From positions 1-64,000 of the forward strand of contig CANBWP010000015.1 of NCBI GenBank assembly GCA_947373185.1: a DNA stretch of 64,000 nucleotides, read 5' to 3'. Both the position numbers and the translations under genes were made by a program. This stretch comes from Comamonadaceae bacterium. Its GTDB lineage: Bacteria; Pseudomonadota; Gammaproteobacteria; Burkholderiales; Burkholderiaceae_C. This document shows, piece by piece, positions 1-9,677 of this stretch (the stretch's first letter is position 1; each line of letters opens with the position of its first letter). Under the pieces are notes generated by a model that had not been told where the DNA came from, ran no database searches, and was given only the letters and a program-made list of their open reading frames with translations.

Positions 1-125
1 CCGTGTTGGCCGGGCTTGGTGTCAAATTTAGACTTGTCCGCAATAGAGCGACGTGCGCTCTTCAAGAACAGGTCTGTGCCTTCACGGCGTGAGAGTTTGG
101 CCTTAGGGCCTAGGTAACGTGCCAC
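1..125 (-). CDS. rpsD: 30S ribosomal protein S4, N-terminal part (cut by window edge)
   Basis: S4 is a primary 16S rRNA-binding protein of the small subunit body and, in many bacteria, the autoregulator of the alpha operon. The visible N-terminus ([16 protein letters not shown] and onward) matches S4; the rest lies beyond base 1. The start is GTG at 125-123, with a purine-rich AAGGAAG element about 8 bases upstream; no ATG precedes the conserved residues. It follows rpsK on the same strand after about 80 bases, the usual rpsM-rpsK-rpsD order. rpoA and rplQ would be expected next, outside the window. Confidence 0.93.
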   Translation of the reverse strand, partial: MARYLGPKAKLSRREGTDLFLKSARRSIADKSKFDTKPGQH

Positions 126-206
126 TTGATCTTCCTTTTCTGTCAACTACCGCATGAGACATGCGGGAGCCATTGCCAACACGGCAATGGCGGTGGGCTT
201 TGCAAA

Positions 207-611
207 TTAGATACGACGACGCTTTTGAGGGCGGCAACCGTTGTGGGGCATAGGCGTAACGTCTGCAATCGATGTGATGCGGATGCCCAAGGCGCCCAAT
301 GCACGAACTGAAGACTCGCGACCTGGGCCTGGGCCTTTGATCTCAACGTCCAAGTTCTTGATGCCTTGTTCAATGGCAGCACGGCCAGCCACTTCGGAAG
401 CAACCTGCGCTGCAAACGGTGTGGATTTACGTGAACCCTTGAAACCTTGACCACCTGAAGAAGCCCATGACAACGCATTGCCTTGGCGATCAGTGATGGT
501 GATGATGGTGTTGTTGAACGAGGCGTGCACGTGTGCAATGCCGTCGGCAACGTTCTTGCGAACTTTTTTGCGCACGCGTTGTGCGGCGCTATTGGATGGG
601 GCTTTTGCCAT
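207..611 (-). CDS. rpsK: 30S ribosomal protein S11
   Basis: S11 sits on the platform of the 30S subunit, close to the mRNA exit region. The 134-residue product has the usual length. It carries the conserved [18 protein letters not shown] segment near residue 25 and the C-terminal [11 protein letters not shown] end. Its start lies 19 bases after the rpsM stop, so the two are almost certainly cotranscribed in the alpha operon. Confidence 0.97.
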   Translation of the reverse strand: MAKAPSNSAAQRVRKKVRKNVADGIAHVHASFNNTIITITDRQGNALSWASSGGQGFKGSRKSTPFAAQVASEVAGRAAIEQGIKNLDVEIKGPGPGRESSVRALGALGIRITSIADVTPMPHNGCRPQKRRRI

Positions 612-630
612 GGTGGTCTCTCAATCCCTG

Positions 631-996
631 TTATTTCTTCAAGCCTGCGGCGCCTTTACGCGGACCCTTGCGAGTCCGTGCATTGGTGCGAGTACGCTGA
701 CCACGCATGGGCAAGCCACGGCGGTGGCGGAAACCACGGTAGCAACCAATGTCCATCAAACGCTTGATGTTCATGGTTGTTTCGCGACGCAAGTCACCTT
801 CAATGGTGATCAATGCGATTTGATCGCGAATTTTTTCCAGGTCGCCATCCGTCAGATCTTTGATCTTTTTGGAATAAGCAATGCCTGAAGCCTCGCAGAT
901 TTTGCGAGCGCGGGTGCGACCGATACCAAAGATGGCTGTCAAGCCAATTTCGGTATGCTTGTGCGGCGGAATGTTGATGCCAGCGATACGTGCCAT
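631..996 (-). CDS. rpsM: 30S ribosomal protein S13
   Basis: S13 is in the head of the small subunit and contributes to the B1 intersubunit bridges and P-site tRNA contacts. The product is 121 residues, starts [14 protein letters not shown] as in the family, has the helix-two-turn-helix region in the middle, and ends in the basic tail rich in Arg/Lys ([15 protein letters not shown]). It lies between rpmJ and rpsK in the standard order. Confidence 0.97.
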   Translation of the reverse strand: MARIAGINIPPHKHTEIGLTAIFGIGRTRARKICEASGIAYSKKIKDLTDGDLEKIRDQIALITIEGDLRRETTMNIKRLMDIGCYRGFRHRRGLPMRGQRTRTNARTRKGPRKGAAGLKK

Positions 997-1021
997 TTTC
1001 GTCCTCTAATAACTCTTGCAA

Positions 1022-1135
1022 TCAGCCTTGACGCTGCTTATGACGTGGGTCTGTGCAGATCACACGAACCACGCCCTTACGGCGAATGACTTTGCAGTTG
1101 CGGCAAATTTTTTTGACCGAAGCCGAAACTCTCAT
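1022..1135 (-). CDS. rpmJ: 50S ribosomal protein L36, zinc-ribbon form
   Basis: A 37-residue open frame reads [20 protein letters not shown] and ends HKQRQG. It is L36, a small protein of the large subunit. Cys11, Cys14, Cys27 and His32 form the CxxC...C...H zinc ribbon, so this is the zinc-binding (C+) paralog. It lies between secY and rpsM as usual. The gene usually found next to it in many betaproteobacteria, infA, is absent here: only 32 bases separate the secY stop from the rpmJ start. Confidence 0.95.
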   Translation of the reverse strand: MRVSASVKKICRNCKVIRRKGVVRVICTDPRHKQRQG

Positions 1136-1167
1136 TTCATTTCTCCTAAAACTCTTTTACCTATCAA

Positions 1168-2496
1168 TTAGCCACCAACAGTGGTTTTGAAATTCGCTTT
1201 TTTGAGGAGCGACTCATACTGTTGGGACATCATGTAGTTCTGAACTTGTGCCATGAAATCCATGGTCACCACAACAATGATCAGAAGTGAAGTGCCACCA
1301 AAATAGAATGGCACGTTGTACTTCAAGATCAAGAATTCGGGCAAGAGACACACAAAGGTGATGTACACGGCACCTGCCAATGTCAAGCGCACCAAAATTT
1401 TGTCGATGAATTTGGCAGTGTGATCACCAGGGCGAATGCCGGGAATGAACGCACCGCTTTTCTTGAGGTTGTCGGCCGTTTCACGGCTGTTGAACACCAA
1501 GGCAGTATAGAAAAAGCAGAAGAACACAATGGCAGCTGCATAGAACATCACGTAGATCGGCTGACCTGGTGTGAGTGCAGATGCCACATCCTTCATGAAC
1601 AACACCAAAGCATTGTTGGTTTCACCAGAACTGAACCAATTGATCACAGTGGCTGGCAACAGAATAATGGACGAAGCAAAGATGGGAGGAATCACACCTG
1701 CCATGTTGAGCTTCAGGGGCAGGTGTGACGATTGGCCGCCATACACCTTGTTGCCCACCTGACGGCGAGCATAGTTCACCAAAATCTTGCGCTGGCCGCG
1801 TTCAACGAACACCACAAAATAAGTGACCAAAATAACCACTGCCAAAATGAAGATGGAAACCAGAGGGCCCATGGCGCCTGTGCGAACCAACTCCAACAAA
1901 CCACCGATAGAGCCAGGCAAACCTGCTGCAATACCGGCAAATATAAGAATCGAAATACCGTTGCCCAAACCGCGTTCGGTGATTTGCTCACCCAACCACA
2001 TCAGGAACATGGTGCCTGCTGTCAAGCTGACCACCGCTGTCATGCGAAAACCAATACCGGGGGCAATGACCAAACCAGCAGAAGCTTCCAAGGCCATGGC
2101 AATGCCCAAAGACTGGAACAAAGCCAATGCCAAAGCACCAAAGCGCGTGTATTGGGTAATTTTGCGACGTCCAGCTTCGCCCTCTTTCTTGAGCTGCTCG
2201 AAAGCAGGCAAGACGTAGGTGAGCAATTGCATGATGATAGACGCAGAGATGTAAGGCATGATGCCCAACGCGAACACCGTGAAGCGCGACAAAGCACCAC
2301 CAGAGAACATGTTGAACAGGCTGAGAATACCGCCCTGCTGTCCTTTGAAGAGTTGTTGCAGTTGTGCGGGGTCAATGCCTGGAACAGGTATATGCGCACC
2401 TACACGGTAAACCACCAGCGCGAGCAACAAGAAGACGAGACGGCGACTCAAGTCTCCGTACTTGCCTTTGTTTGCTGTTGTTGCGCTAGTGACCAC
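1168..2496 (-). CDS. secY: Preprotein translocase channel subunit SecY
   Basis: SecY is the ten-helix protein-conducting channel of the inner membrane and works with SecE, SecG and SecA. The 442-residue product has the family length. Hydrophobic segments are spread along the protein. The plug region [20 protein letters not shown] and the cytoplasmic-loop motif [19 protein letters not shown] are visible. It lies between rplO and rpmJ in the spc operon, which couples translocon production to ribosomal protein synthesis. Confidence 0.98.
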   Translation of the reverse strand: MVTSATTANKGKYGDLSRRLVFLLLALVVYRVGAHIPVPGIDPAQLQQLFKGQQGGILSLFNMFSGGALSRFTVFALGIMPYISASIIMQLLTYVLPAFEQLKKEGEAGRRKITQYTRFGALALALFQSLGIAMALEASAGLVIAPGIGFRMTAVVSLTAGTMFLMWLGEQITERGLGNGISILIFAGIAAGLPGSIGGLLELVRTGAMGPLVSIFILAVVILVTYFVVFVERGQRKILVNYARRQVGNKVYGGQSSHLPLKLNMAGVIPPIFASSIILLPATVINWFSSGETNNALVLFMKDVASALTPGQPIYVMFYAAAIVFFCFFYTALVFNSRETADNLKKSGAFIPGIRPGDHTAKFIDKILVRLTLAGAVYITFVCLLPEFLILKYNVPFYFGGTSLLIIVVVTMDFMAQVQNYMMSQQYESLLKKANFKTTVGG

Positions 2497-2534
2497 TGCT
2501 TTTCTCTTTTAAAACGTTAACAATACAAGGCCGA

Positions 2535-2966
2535 TTAGGCCAAGGAACCACCGGCAGCTTCAATGGCTGCTTTGGCACCAGCTGTTGCACCAATGCCTGT
2601 CAATTTGACAGCCTTGGTCAACGAACCAGTTTTAACAACTTTGACCACTTTGGCAAGCTCGCCAACCAGGCCAGCTTGCTTGAGCGCCAACAAGTCAACT
2701 TCGGGCAAGCCGAGGTTTTCGAGGGCTGTCAATGTGACTTCAGCATTGAACCTCAAGAGGTGAGACTTGAAGCCACGCTTTGGTAGACGACGTTGCAAAG
2801 GCATTTGACCGCCTTCGAAACCCACTTTGTGGTAGCCGCCTGAACGGGATTTTTGACCTTTGTGTCCACGGCCGGCGGTTTTACCCAGACCCGAACCGAT
2901 ACCACGGCCAACGCGACGCTTGGCGTGTTTAGCGCCAGCTGCAGGTTTGATGCTGTTGAGTTCCAT
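2535..2966 (-). CDS. rplO: 50S ribosomal protein L15
   Basis: L15 is a 23S rRNA-binding protein needed late in large-subunit assembly. The 143-residue product starts [20 protein letters not shown]. It shows the glycine-rich basic stretch [20 protein letters not shown] typical of the L15 N-terminal extension, then the globular C-terminal domain. It sits between rpmD and secY, 10 bases after the rpmD stop. Confidence 0.97.
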   Translation of the reverse strand: MELNSIKPAAGAKHAKRRVGRGIGSGLGKTAGRGHKGQKSRSGGYHKVGFEGGQMPLQRRLPKRGFKSHLLRFNAEVTLTALENLGLPEVDLLALKQAGLVGELAKVVKVVKTGSLTKAVKLTGIGATAGAKAAIEAAGGSLA

Positions 2967-2976
2967 CAGATATCTC

Positions 2977-3159
2977 TCAGAGAACTTTGACCAGATAGCT
3001 GATCTTGTTGATCATGCCACGAACTGAAGGCGTATCCTGCAATTCGCTGACGCTGTTGAGCTTGCGCAAGCCCAGACCACGAACGGTGTCGCGGTGATCT
3101 TGTTTGCAACCGATAGGGCTGCGAACCAATTGAACCTTGACGGTTTGTTGAGTTGTCAT
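2977..3159 (-). CDS. rpmD: 50S ribosomal protein L30
   Basis: L30 is a small peripheral protein of the 50S subunit. The 60-residue product includes [20 protein letters not shown] and ends in KISYLVKVL, both characteristic of L30. Position between rpsE and rplO is canonical. The start follows the rpsE stop by 16 bases. Confidence 0.96.
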   Translation of the reverse strand: MTTQQTVKVQLVRSPIGCKQDHRDTVRGLGLRKLNSVSELQDTPSVRGMINKISYLVKVL

Positions 3160-3175
3160 CGTTTACCTTTCGGGC

Positions 3176-3694
3176 TCAAGCGAAGATGTCTTCGACGCTC
3201 TTGCCACGCTTAGCAGCAATTTCATATGCTGTTGTGCAGTGTGACAGTGCGTCCAAAGTGGCGCGAACCATGTTGTAAGGATTTGACGAACCGTGGCTTT
3301 TGGCCACGATGTCAGTGATACCCATCACTTCGAAAACAGCACGCATTGGGCCGCCAGCAATAATGCCAGTACCCTTTGGAGCGGGCGCCATGAAAACGCG
3401 CGCTGCACCGTGTTGACCGTAAGCGGTGTGATGGATGGTGCCGTTTTTAAGGGACACTTTGTTCAAGTTGCGACGCGCTTCTTCCATGGCTTTTTGAACA
3501 GCAGCTGGCACTTCTTTCGATTTGCCCTTGCCCATGCCCACTTTGCCATCGCCATCGCCGACCACCGTCAAAGCTGCGAACGCCAAAATACGACCGCCCT
3601 TAACCACTTTGGTCACGCGGTTGACCGCGATCATTTTTTCACGGAGACCGTCTTCTGGACCGTCACCTTGTGCTTTTGCCTGAAACTTAGCCAT
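3176..3694 (-). CDS. rpsE: 30S ribosomal protein S5
   Basis: S5 lies at the mRNA entry tunnel and affects decoding accuracy. The 172-residue product has the N-terminal dsRNA-binding-like domain ([20 protein letters not shown]) and the C-terminal domain ([20 protein letters not shown]). Length and order (rplR-rpsE-rpmD) are as expected for the spc operon. Confidence 0.97.
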   Translation of the reverse strand: MAKFQAKAQGDGPEDGLREKMIAVNRVTKVVKGGRILAFAALTVVGDGDGKVGMGKGKSKEVPAAVQKAMEEARRNLNKVSLKNGTIHHTAYGQHGAARVFMAPAPKGTGIIAGGPMRAVFEVMGITDIVAKSHGSSNPYNMVRATLDALSHCTTAYEIAAKRGKSVEDIFA

Positions 3695-3712
3695 TTGTAA
3701 TTTCCGATCCGT

Positions 3713-4078
3713 TTAGAACTGCAAGCCAGCTTCGCGAGCGGCTTCAGCCAAAGCTTTGACACGACCGTGGAATGCAAAACCTGCGCGGTCAAAAGCCACT
3801 TTTTCAACACCAGCAGCTTTTGCTTTTTCAGCGATACGCTTGCCGATCAGTTGGGCTGCATTGGCATTGCCACCTTTGCCTGTAGCGCCGAGTTCTTTAC
3901 GAACATCAGCTTCAGCAGTAGAAGCGCTGGCCAACACTTTGCTGCCGTCGCCGGAAATGACGCTGGCATAAATGTGAAGATTGGTACGGCTTACGGTCAA
4001 ACGGGCCACGCCTTGCTGTGCAATGCGGATGCGTGTTTGACGTGCACGACGGAGACGCTGCTCTTTTTTGGTCAACAT
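3713..4078 (-). CDS. rplR: 50S ribosomal protein L18
   Basis: L18 binds 5S rRNA together with L5 and L25 and anchors it in the central protuberance. The 121-residue product begins [20 protein letters not shown] and ends in [15 protein letters not shown], matching the family. It lies between rplF (11 bases upstream) and rpsE (18 bases downstream). Confidence 0.97.
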   Translation of the reverse strand: MLTKKEQRLRRARQTRIRIAQQGVARLTVSRTNLHIYASVISGDGSKVLASASTAEADVRKELGATGKGGNANAAQLIGKRIAEKAKAAGVEKVAFDRAGFAFHGRVKALAEAAREAGLQF

Positions 4079-4089
4079 GTTGCAGCTCC

Positions 4090-4623
4090 TTATTTCTTCT
4101 TAGTCTCTTTGATCGTGATCTTCTCATCCGAATAACGGATGCCCTTGCCTTTGTAAGGCTCAGGAGGACGAACAGCACGAATCTCAGCAGCAATCTGACC
4201 CACACGTTGGCGGTCAGCACCTTTGATGATGATTTCAGTAGGCGCAGGCGTTTCCACTTTGATGCCAGCTGGCATGTCAATGTTCACGGGATGCGAATAA
4301 CCCACTGCCAAGTTCAACTTGGTGCCTTGCGCCGCGGCTTTGTAGCCCACGCCGATCAAGGTCAATTTCTTTTCGAAACCTTTGGTCACACCAGTCACCA
4401 TGTTGTTCACCAGCTGACGCATGGTGCCGCTCATGGCATTGGCTTCACGGGAGTCATTGACCGGATCAAAGGTCAACTTACCGTTGTCGTTGTTTACTTT
4501 AACCAACAGGCTAGAAGCGGTGGCAAGTGTGCCGCCAGTTCCTTTGACACTGATTTGGTCTTGATTGATGGACACATCCACGCCAGCGGGGATGGTCACA
4601 GGCATTTTTCCTACACGGGACAT
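4090..4623 (-). CDS. rplF: 50S ribosomal protein L6
   Basis: L6 binds 23S rRNA near the factor-binding site. The product is 177 residues, begins [20 protein letters not shown], and holds the C-terminal signature region around [14 protein letters not shown]. Length and position (rpsH-rplF-rplR) are canonical. Confidence 0.97.
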   Translation of the reverse strand: MSRVGKMPVTIPAGVDVSINQDQISVKGTGGTLATASSLLVKVNNDNGKLTFDPVNDSREANAMSGTMRQLVNNMVTGVTKGFEKKLTLIGVGYKAAAQGTKLNLAVGYSHPVNIDMPAGIKVETPAPTEIIIKGADRQRVGQIAAEIRAVRPPEPYKGKGIRYSDEKITIKETKKK

Positions 4624-4642
4624 TTTCTAGTCTCTCCTGCGC

Positions 4643-5038
4643 TTATGCGACGTAGCAAAGAACTTCGCCACCGACACCGGCTGCGCGCGCTTTGCGGTCG
4701 GTCATCACGCCTTGGGGTGTGGTGACAATTGCCACGCCCAAACCGTTGAGGACTTGTGGAATGGCATCGCGGCCTTTGTAAACGCGAAGGCCAGGGCGAC
4801 TGACGCGCTCAATGCGCTCAATCACAGGGCGACCTGCGTAGTACTTCAGGGCGATTTCAAGCTCGGACTTTCCGCCCGTGGTCTTGACTTGGAAGCCGTC
4901 GATGTAACCTTCATCTTTCAGCACCTGGGCAATTGCCACCTTCACTTTGGAAGAAGGAATTGAAACGGAGGCCTTGGCCACCATTTGTGCGTTGCGGATG
5001 CGAGTCAGCAAATCGGCAATGGGATCACTCATGCTCAT
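4643..5038 (-). CDS. rpsH: 30S ribosomal protein S8
   Basis: S8 is a primary 16S rRNA-binding protein; in E. coli it also represses spc-operon translation by binding mRNA near the rplE start. The 131-residue product begins [18 protein letters not shown] and ends [11 protein letters not shown], both diagnostic. A start at Met3 is also possible and would shorten it by two residues. It lies between rpsN and rplF. Confidence 0.97.
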   Translation of the reverse strand: MSMSDPIADLLTRIRNAQMVAKASVSIPSSKVKVAIAQVLKDEGYIDGFQVKTTGGKSELEIALKYYAGRPVIERIERVSRPGLRVYKGRDAIPQVLNGLGVAIVTTPQGVMTDRKARAAGVGGEVLCYVA

Positions 5039-5057
5039 GTTGTATCTCTCCTGCCGA

Positions 5058-5363
5058 TTACCAGCTGGCTTTGGTCACGCCAGGAATGTTGCCTTGGAAG
5101 GCTAATTCACGAATCTTGGCGCGGCCGAGGCCGAATTGACGGAACGTGCCACGTGGACGACCAGTGATCGCACAGCGGTTACGTTGACGTGTGGGGTTCG
5201 CATTGCGTGGGAGCTTTTGCAAACCCAAACGGGCTGCTGCGCGCTCTTCGTCGCTGCGTTTTGGATCTTGAGAAATGGCTTTCAATTCCGCGTGTTTAGC
5301 CGCGTACTTGGCCACCAATTTGTCTCGCTTGAGCTCGCGCTCGATCAAAGCTACTTTAGCCAC
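5058..5363 (-). CDS. rpsN: 30S ribosomal protein S14, zinc-independent form
   Basis: S14 is located in the 30S head. This is the longer 101-residue form, which lacks the CxxC zinc ribbon of the short paralog; its single Cys lies in [20 protein letters not shown]. It follows rplE by 8 bases and precedes rpsH, as in the standard spc order. With rpmJ of the zinc-binding type, the cluster mixes zinc-dependent and zinc-independent forms, which is common. Confidence 0.97.
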   Translation of the reverse strand: MAKVALIERELKRDKLVAKYAAKHAELKAISQDPKRSDEERAAARLGLQKLPRNANPTRQRNRCAITGRPRGTFRQFGLGRAKIRELAFQGNIPGVTKASW

Positions 5364-5371
5364 GTGTCACC

Positions 5372-5911
5372 TCAGTTCTTGAACGGGAAGCGGAAGCCGG
5401 CGAGCAATGCTTTGCATTCGTCGTCGGTCTTGGCTGTCGTGGTGATGCTGATATTGAGACCACGCAAAGCGTCAACCTTGTCGTACTCAATTTCAGGGAA
5501 AATGATTTGCTCTTTCACGCCGACGTTGTAGTTGCCACGGCCGTCAAAAGCACGACCAGAGATACCACGGAAGTCACGGACGCGAGGCAAAGCCACGGTC
5601 ACGAAGCGATCCAGGAATTCATACATTTGCACGCCACGCAATGTGACCATGCAACCAATGGCTTGGCCTTCGCGGATTTTGAAACCAGCGATTGGCTTTT
5701 TAGCCTTGGTAACCACTGGCTTTTGACCAGCAATTTTTGTCAAATCACCCACAGCGTTGTCCATGACCTTTTTATCGGCAACGGCTTCGCTCACACCCAT
5801 GTTGAGGGTGATCTTGGTGATGCGGGGCACTTCCATGACTGATTTGTAACCAAATTTGGTCATCAGTTCAGGCGCAATTTTTTCGCGGTATTGTTGTTGT
5901 AGACGTGCCAT
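5372..5911 (-). CDS. rplE: 50S ribosomal protein L5
   Basis: L5 joins 5S rRNA to the large subunit and touches P-site tRNA. The 179-residue product begins [20 protein letters not shown]. It holds the conserved [14 protein letters not shown] segment and ends in [17 protein letters not shown], the usual L5 end. It starts 2 bases after the rplX stop, so translation is probably coupled. Confidence 0.97.
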   Translation of the reverse strand: MARLQQQYREKIAPELMTKFGYKSVMEVPRITKITLNMGVSEAVADKKVMDNAVGDLTKIAGQKPVVTKAKKPIAGFKIREGQAIGCMVTLRGVQMYEFLDRFVTVALPRVRDFRGISGRAFDGRGNYNVGVKEQIIFPEIEYDKVDALRGLNISITTTAKTDDECKALLAGFRFPFKN

Positions 5912-5913
5912 GT

Positions 5914-6234
5914 TTATGCCACCTTGATTTCTTCGCCGCTGGACTTGTAAACGCGAACGCGTTTGCCATCAGCCAACAACTTAACACCCACGCGATCAGC
6001 CTTGCCGGAAGCCGCATTGAAGATGGCAACGTTGGACTGGTGAATAGGCATTGTTTTTTCGATGATGCCGCCGTTAGTACCCTTCATAGGGTTTGGCTTA
6101 GCATGCTTCTTGACGAGGTTAACGCCTTCGACCACCAAGTGTGAATCATCGGCGCGCAGTGACACAGTGCCACGCTTGCCTTTGTCACGACCGGCGATGA
6201 CGATGACTTCGTCGCCTTTGCGAATCTTGTTCAT
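5914..6234 (-). CDS. rplX: 50S ribosomal protein L24
   Basis: L24 is an assembly-initiating protein near the peptide exit. The 106-residue product has the KOW motif at its N-terminus ([19 protein letters not shown]) and the usual [13 protein letters not shown] segment. It lies between rplN and rplE with gaps of 9 and 2 bases. Confidence 0.97.
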   Translation of the reverse strand: MNKIRKGDEVIVIAGRDKGKRGTVSLRADDSHLVVEGVNLVKKHAKPNPMKGTNGGIIEKTMPIHQSNVAIFNAASGKADRVGVKLLADGKRVRVYKSSGEEIKVA

Positions 6235-6243
6235 GTCAGGTCC

Positions 6244-6612
6244 TTAAAGAACTTCAGGTGCCAAGGACACGATCTTCATGAACTTCTCAGTACGCAATTC
6301 ACGCGTGACTGGGCCGAAGATACGGGTGCCGATAGGCTCCAATTTGGCATTCAGCAACACTGCTGCATTGCCATCGAATTTAACGAGTGAGCCATCACCA
6401 CGGCGAATGCCCTTGGCTGTACGAACGACCACAGCACTGTAAACCTCGCCTTTTTTGACGCGGCCACGGGGCGCAGCTTCTTTGATGCTCACTTTGATAA
6501 TGTCGCCAACACTAGCGTAACGACGTTTCGATCCGCCAAGCACCTTGATGCAAAGAACGGACTTAGCGCCGGTGTTGTCGGCAACATCCAACCGAGTTTC
6601 TGTCTGAATCAT
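6244..6612 (-). CDS. rplN: 50S ribosomal protein L14
   Basis: L14 sits at the subunit interface and contacts 16S rRNA. The frame can open at 6627, but the second Met at 6612 gives the standard 122-residue protein beginning [18 protein letters not shown], and a GGGAAA element lies about 8 bases before it. rplN is the first gene of this transcription unit. No S10-operon genes (rpmC, rpsQ) lie upstream; the divergent proC does. The operon therefore seems to be driven from its own promoter at 6783-6810. Confidence 0.96.
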   Translation of the reverse strand: MIQTETRLDVADNTGAKSVLCIKVLGGSKRRYASVGDIIKVSIKEAAPRGRVKKGEVYSAVVVRTAKGIRRGDGSLVKFDGNAAVLLNAKLEPIGTRIFGPVTRELRTEKFMKIVSLAPEVL

Positions 6613-6685
6613 TTCAATATTTCCCAACTTGCACCTTGTGCACCACCCACATCAAGAGGCTTTGCGCCTTTCGCTGTTTGCAGCA

Positions 6686-6701
6686 CCAAGATCAGTCTTG
6701 G
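6686..6701 (-). other. Hairpin in the spc-operon leader
   Basis: A perfect inverted repeat, CCAAGA-N4-TCTTGG, lies in the leader of the rplN transcript, about 75 bases before the rplN start and about 80 bases after the predicted promoter. It may be a simple structural element or part of a control region. No T-run follows, so it is not a terminator by itself. Confidence 0.4.
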
Positions 6702-6782
6702 ACCCGTCATCCACACCACGAACCACTCGCAGTGCTTTAGTTTGGGTAGATAACTCCGCTTTTTTAGAAGCGAAGCCCGCGA

Positions 6783-6810
6783 TTGTTACAACATTTTTAG
6801 GCTGTGTCAA
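6783..6810 (-). promoter_or_regulatory. Sigma70-like promoter for the spc operon
   Basis: On the minus strand a perfect TTGACA (-35, at 6810-6805) is followed after 16 bases by TAACAA (-10, at 6788-6783). Transcription would start near 6776, giving a leader of roughly 165 bases before rplN. The 346-base gap between rplN and proC (6613-6958) holds this promoter, the leader hairpin and presumably the proC promoter; I see no other gene in it. Confidence 0.65.
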
Positions 6811-6958
6811 CACTTTTTCTGCCAGAAACTTAAAAATCTGCAGAATTTTTCAGATTTCACCCTACTCAAAGGTGGCAAACACAGTTGTAGACCCACCTTA
6901 TTTGGCCCGCAGCTTGAAACGGAGACAATAGCCCCATTCCAGAGAGTACCCCTTAGAC

Positions 6959-7801
6959 ATGACCTCCACTGCAAGCCCCGATTTTCAGCAAGTTCGACTG
7001 GCCTTTATTGGCGGCGGCAACATGGCCAGCGCTATTTTAGGCGGCTTGGTCGAGCAAGGCCTGTCGCCTGCGCAAGTGTGTGTGATTGAACCCTTCGCGG
7101 ACACGGCCGCTCAACTCCAAGTTAATTTTGGCGTGCAAGTCTTGCCAGCCGCCACCGAGACCTTGGCACTTGCCGACCTGGTCATTTGGGCGGTCAAGCC
7201 CCAAGTTTTCAAAGAGGCGGCGCAACCCGTTTCGCCTTTCACTCAACAGGCCCTGCATTTGTCAGTAGCGGCTGGCATTCGCAGCGACAGCATCGCGCGA
7301 TGGCTTCATACTGATCGCGTGGTGCGCAGCATGCCTAATACGCCAGCACTGGTTGGGCAAGGTATCACCGGCTTGTTTGCACGGCACGGCGTCACTGAAG
7401 CTGACAAGCAATTGGTCGAGCAAGTGCTTCAAAGCACGGGCGAATGGCTGTGGGTCAAGCAAGAGGCCGATTTGGACGTGGTCACCGCCCTCTCAGGCTC
7501 AGGCCCTGCCTATGTGTTTTATTTTTTAGAAGCCATGACCGAGGCTGGCGTTCAAATGGGCTTGCCGCAAGAGCAGGCTTATCACTTGGCCAAGGCCACC
7601 TTTGGTGGCGCTACCCATTTGGCTCGCCAGTCCAGCGAATCGCCCGCGGTGCTGCGCCAGCGCGTGACCTCCAAAGGCGGCACCACTTATGCGGCACTCA
7701 CCGCCATGGCCGATGCACAAGTCAAAGAAGCATTTGTGAAAGCCATGTGGGCCGCTCAACAACGCGCCCGCGAACTGGGCGATGAATTTGGCAAAGATTG
7801 A
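6959..7801 (+). CDS. proC: Pyrroline-5-carboxylate reductase
   Basis: ProC reduces 1-pyrroline-5-carboxylate to L-proline with NAD(P)H, the last step of proline synthesis, in the cytoplasm. The 280-residue product has a Rossmann glycine motif near residues 16-30 (FIGGGNMASAILGGL), the NTPALVGQGITGL region, and the C-terminal signature ALSGSGPAYVFYFLEAM followed by RVTSKGGTT. Length is normal for the family. It is transcribed away from the spc operon and converges on ubiA. Confidence 0.96.
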   Translation: MTSTASPDFQQVRLAFIGGGNMASAILGGLVEQGLSPAQVCVIEPFADTAAQLQVNFGVQVLPAATETLALADLVIWAVKPQVFKEAAQPVSPFTQQALHLSVAAGIRSDSIARWLHTDRVVRSMPNTPALVGQGITGLFARHGVTEADKQLVEQVLQSTGEWLWVKQEADLDVVTALSGSGPAYVFYFLEAMTEAGVQMGLPQEQAYHLAKATFGGATHLARQSSESPAVLRQRVTSKGGTTYAALTAMADAQVKEAFVKAMWAAQQRARELGDEFGKD

Positions 7802-7802
7802 G

Positions 7803-7841
7803 ATGGCTGAGCAGATTGGCCAAGGGGATTGCCTCAGCCAT
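7803..7841. other. Inverted repeat between convergent proC and ubiA
   Basis: A perfect 9-base repeat, ATGGCTGAG (7803-7811) and CTCAGCCAT (7833-7841), with a 21-base loop fills the short gap between the two convergent genes. Its position suits a bidirectional termination signal, but no T-run follows on either strand, so an intrinsic terminator is not well supported. Confidence 0.3.
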
Positions 7842-7845
7842 TGAC

Positions 7846-8694
7846 TCAGAGATAGCTACCGGCTACGCCCGCAAAGACGGCAAAACCCACCCAGTGGTTG
7901 AGGCGAAATGCCTTGAAGCAGCCGTCACGGTTTCGATCTTTGATCAGCACAAAGTGCCACAGCGCCTGCAAAGCGGCGGCGGCCAAACCGGCCAACAACA
8001 CGGGTTTTTGCCAGGCTTCTAACAAGACCCCCCAGAGGCCCACGAATACCGCGTAAAACAGCATGATGGCTCTCACATCCCAGTCACCCAAAGTGATGGC
8101 GGATGTTTTCATACCGATCTTCAGGTCATCATCCCGATCGACCATGGCGTACTCGGTGTCGTAGGCCAACACCCAACACAAATTGCCCGCCAGCAAAGCC
8201 CAAGCTTGCCATGGCACCTCACCGATCACGGCGGCGTAGGCCATGGGAATGCCAAAGCTGAACGCCACACCCAACACCGCTTGTGGCATGGCGACAAAGC
8301 GTTTGGCGTACGGATAAGCCACGGCCACGGCCATGGCAGCAAAGGACCAAGCCAAAGTTTCAGGCCGCAATGTCAGCACCAAGCCAAAGGCCAGCAGCGC
8401 CAAGGCCGCACCCAACAGCAAGGCTTCTTTGACACCCATGCGACCACTGGTGACGGGGCGCTCTGCGGTTCGTTTGACATGCTTGTCAAAATCGCGGTCG
8501 GCCACATCGTTCAGGCAGCAGCCGGCGCTTCGCATAAGGATGGTGCCCAGCGTGAACACCGCCACCAAATGCCAGCCCGGAAAACCACCCGAGGCCACCC
8601 ACAAAGCCGACAAAGTGGGCCACAGCAAGAGCAACCACCCAGCGGGTCGGTTCCACCGAATGAGGTCTAAATACAAAGCAATTTTTTGGCGCAT
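7846..8694 (-). CDS. ubiA: 4-hydroxybenzoate polyprenyltransferase
   Basis: UbiA attaches the polyprenyl tail to 4-hydroxybenzoate in ubiquinone synthesis, as an integral inner-membrane enzyme. The 282-residue product is strongly hydrophobic with about eight or nine membrane segments. The first prenyl-diphosphate/Mg site NDxxDxxxD is at Asn62-Asp70 (NDVADRDFD), and the second Asp-rich motif is in [13 protein letters not shown]. It lies 8 bases downstream of oxyR on the same strand, so the two may be cotranscribed. Confidence 0.95.
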   Translation of the reverse strand: MRQKIALYLDLIRWNRPAGWLLLLWPTLSALWVASGGFPGWHLVAVFTLGTILMRSAGCCLNDVADRDFDKHVKRTAERPVTSGRMGVKEALLLGAALALLAFGLVLTLRPETLAWSFAAMAVAVAYPYAKRFVAMPQAVLGVAFSFGIPMAYAAVIGEVPWQAWALLAGNLCWVLAYDTEYAMVDRDDDLKIGMKTSAITLGDWDVRAIMLFYAVFVGLWGVLLEAWQKPVLLAGLAAAALQALWHFVLIKDRNRDGCFKAFRLNHWVGFAVFAGVAGSYL

Positions 8695-8702
8695 GGAAAA
8701 TA

Positions 8703-9668
8703 TCAGGACAAGCGCGTCACACCCGGCAATTCACAGGCATAGATGGCATTGCGCAAAGCTGCGATGGCTTCGTAGCGGGTAAAGCTTTTGCGCCACACCA
8801 ACACCACACGGCGGGTAGGCGGCAGGCCGCCAGCATCGTCCATGATGGGCAAGTAACGAATGTCGGGGTCTTCGTTCTTTTTGCGCTTGGGCTGCTCTGC
8901 CATGGCCTCTGCCGGCACCGACAAACGCGGCACCAGCGTGACGCCCATGCCCGCTGCCACCATGTGTTTGATGGTTTCCAAGGACGAGCCTTCAAAACTT
9001 TTACGAATGCCTTCTGCGTTGCTCGAGAACCTTGCAAACTCGGGGCAGACTTCCAAAACGTGGTCCCTGAAGCAATGACCGTTGCCCAGCAGCAGCATGG
9101 TCTCGTTTTTAAGTTGCACGGCCGTGATGGATTTTTTCTTGGCCAACGGATGTCGCGCAGGCAAAGCGGCCATGAAAGGCTCGTCGTACAAAACTGCCGT
9201 GGCCAATCCGGTATCGGGAAATGGCTCGGCCAAAATGGCGCAATCAATTTCGCCAGCACGCAACATTTCCATCAATTTGACCGTGAAGTTTTCTTGCAGC
9301 ATCAAAGGCATTTGCGGCGTCTTCTTCATGACTTGACGCATCAAGTCGGGCAGCAAGTATGGCCCAATGGTGTAGATCACGCCCAAGCGCAATGCGCCAG
9401 CCAAGGGGTCTTTCCCGCGCTTGGCAATCTCTTTGATTTCGGCAGCTTGTTCCAAGACAAGCTGGGCGTGTCGCACAATTTCTTCGCCCAAGGGCGTCAC
9501 GCTGACGTCATTGGCACTGCGCTCGAACAACTTCACATCGAGCTCTTCTTCGAGTTTTTTAATGGCCACAGACAAAGTGGGCTGCGAAACATGGCAAGCG
9601 TCTGCCGCTTTGCCAAAGTGCCGCTCGCGGGCCACCGCCACGATGTATTTCAGCTCAGTCAGGGTCAT
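8703..9668 (-). CDS. oxyR: Peroxide-sensing LysR-type regulator OxyR
   Basis: OxyR activates peroxide defence genes after disulfide formation. The 321-residue protein has the LysR winged HTH (about residues 1-60, with [20 protein letters not shown]) and the substrate-binding-like domain. Cys199 and Cys208 in [12 protein letters not shown] occupy the same residue numbers as the redox pair of E. coli OxyR, which separates it from ordinary LysR proteins. It lies 9 bases downstream of recG on the same strand, an arrangement I recall from other Burkholderiales. Confidence 0.94.
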   Translation of the reverse strand: MTLTELKYIVAVARERHFGKAADACHVSQPTLSVAIKKLEEELDVKLFERSANDVSVTPLGEEIVRHAQLVLEQAAEIKEIAKRGKDPLAGALRLGVIYTIGPYLLPDLMRQVMKKTPQMPLMLQENFTVKLMEMLRAGEIDCAILAEPFPDTGLATAVLYDEPFMAALPARHPLAKKKSITAVQLKNETMLLLGNGHCFRDHVLEVCPEFARFSSNAEGIRKSFEGSSLETIKHMVAAGMGVTLVPRLSVPAEAMAEQPKRKKNEDPDIRYLPIMDDAGGLPPTRRVVLVWRKSFTRYEAIAALRNAIYACELPGVTRLS

Positions 9669-9677
9669 GCCAATTTC

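Noticed and set aside
1732-2520. Long open frame antisense to secY (262 codons)
   Set aside because: It is a shadow of secY codon usage; composition is Gln/His/Arg-rich with no recognisable motif, and secY is certain.
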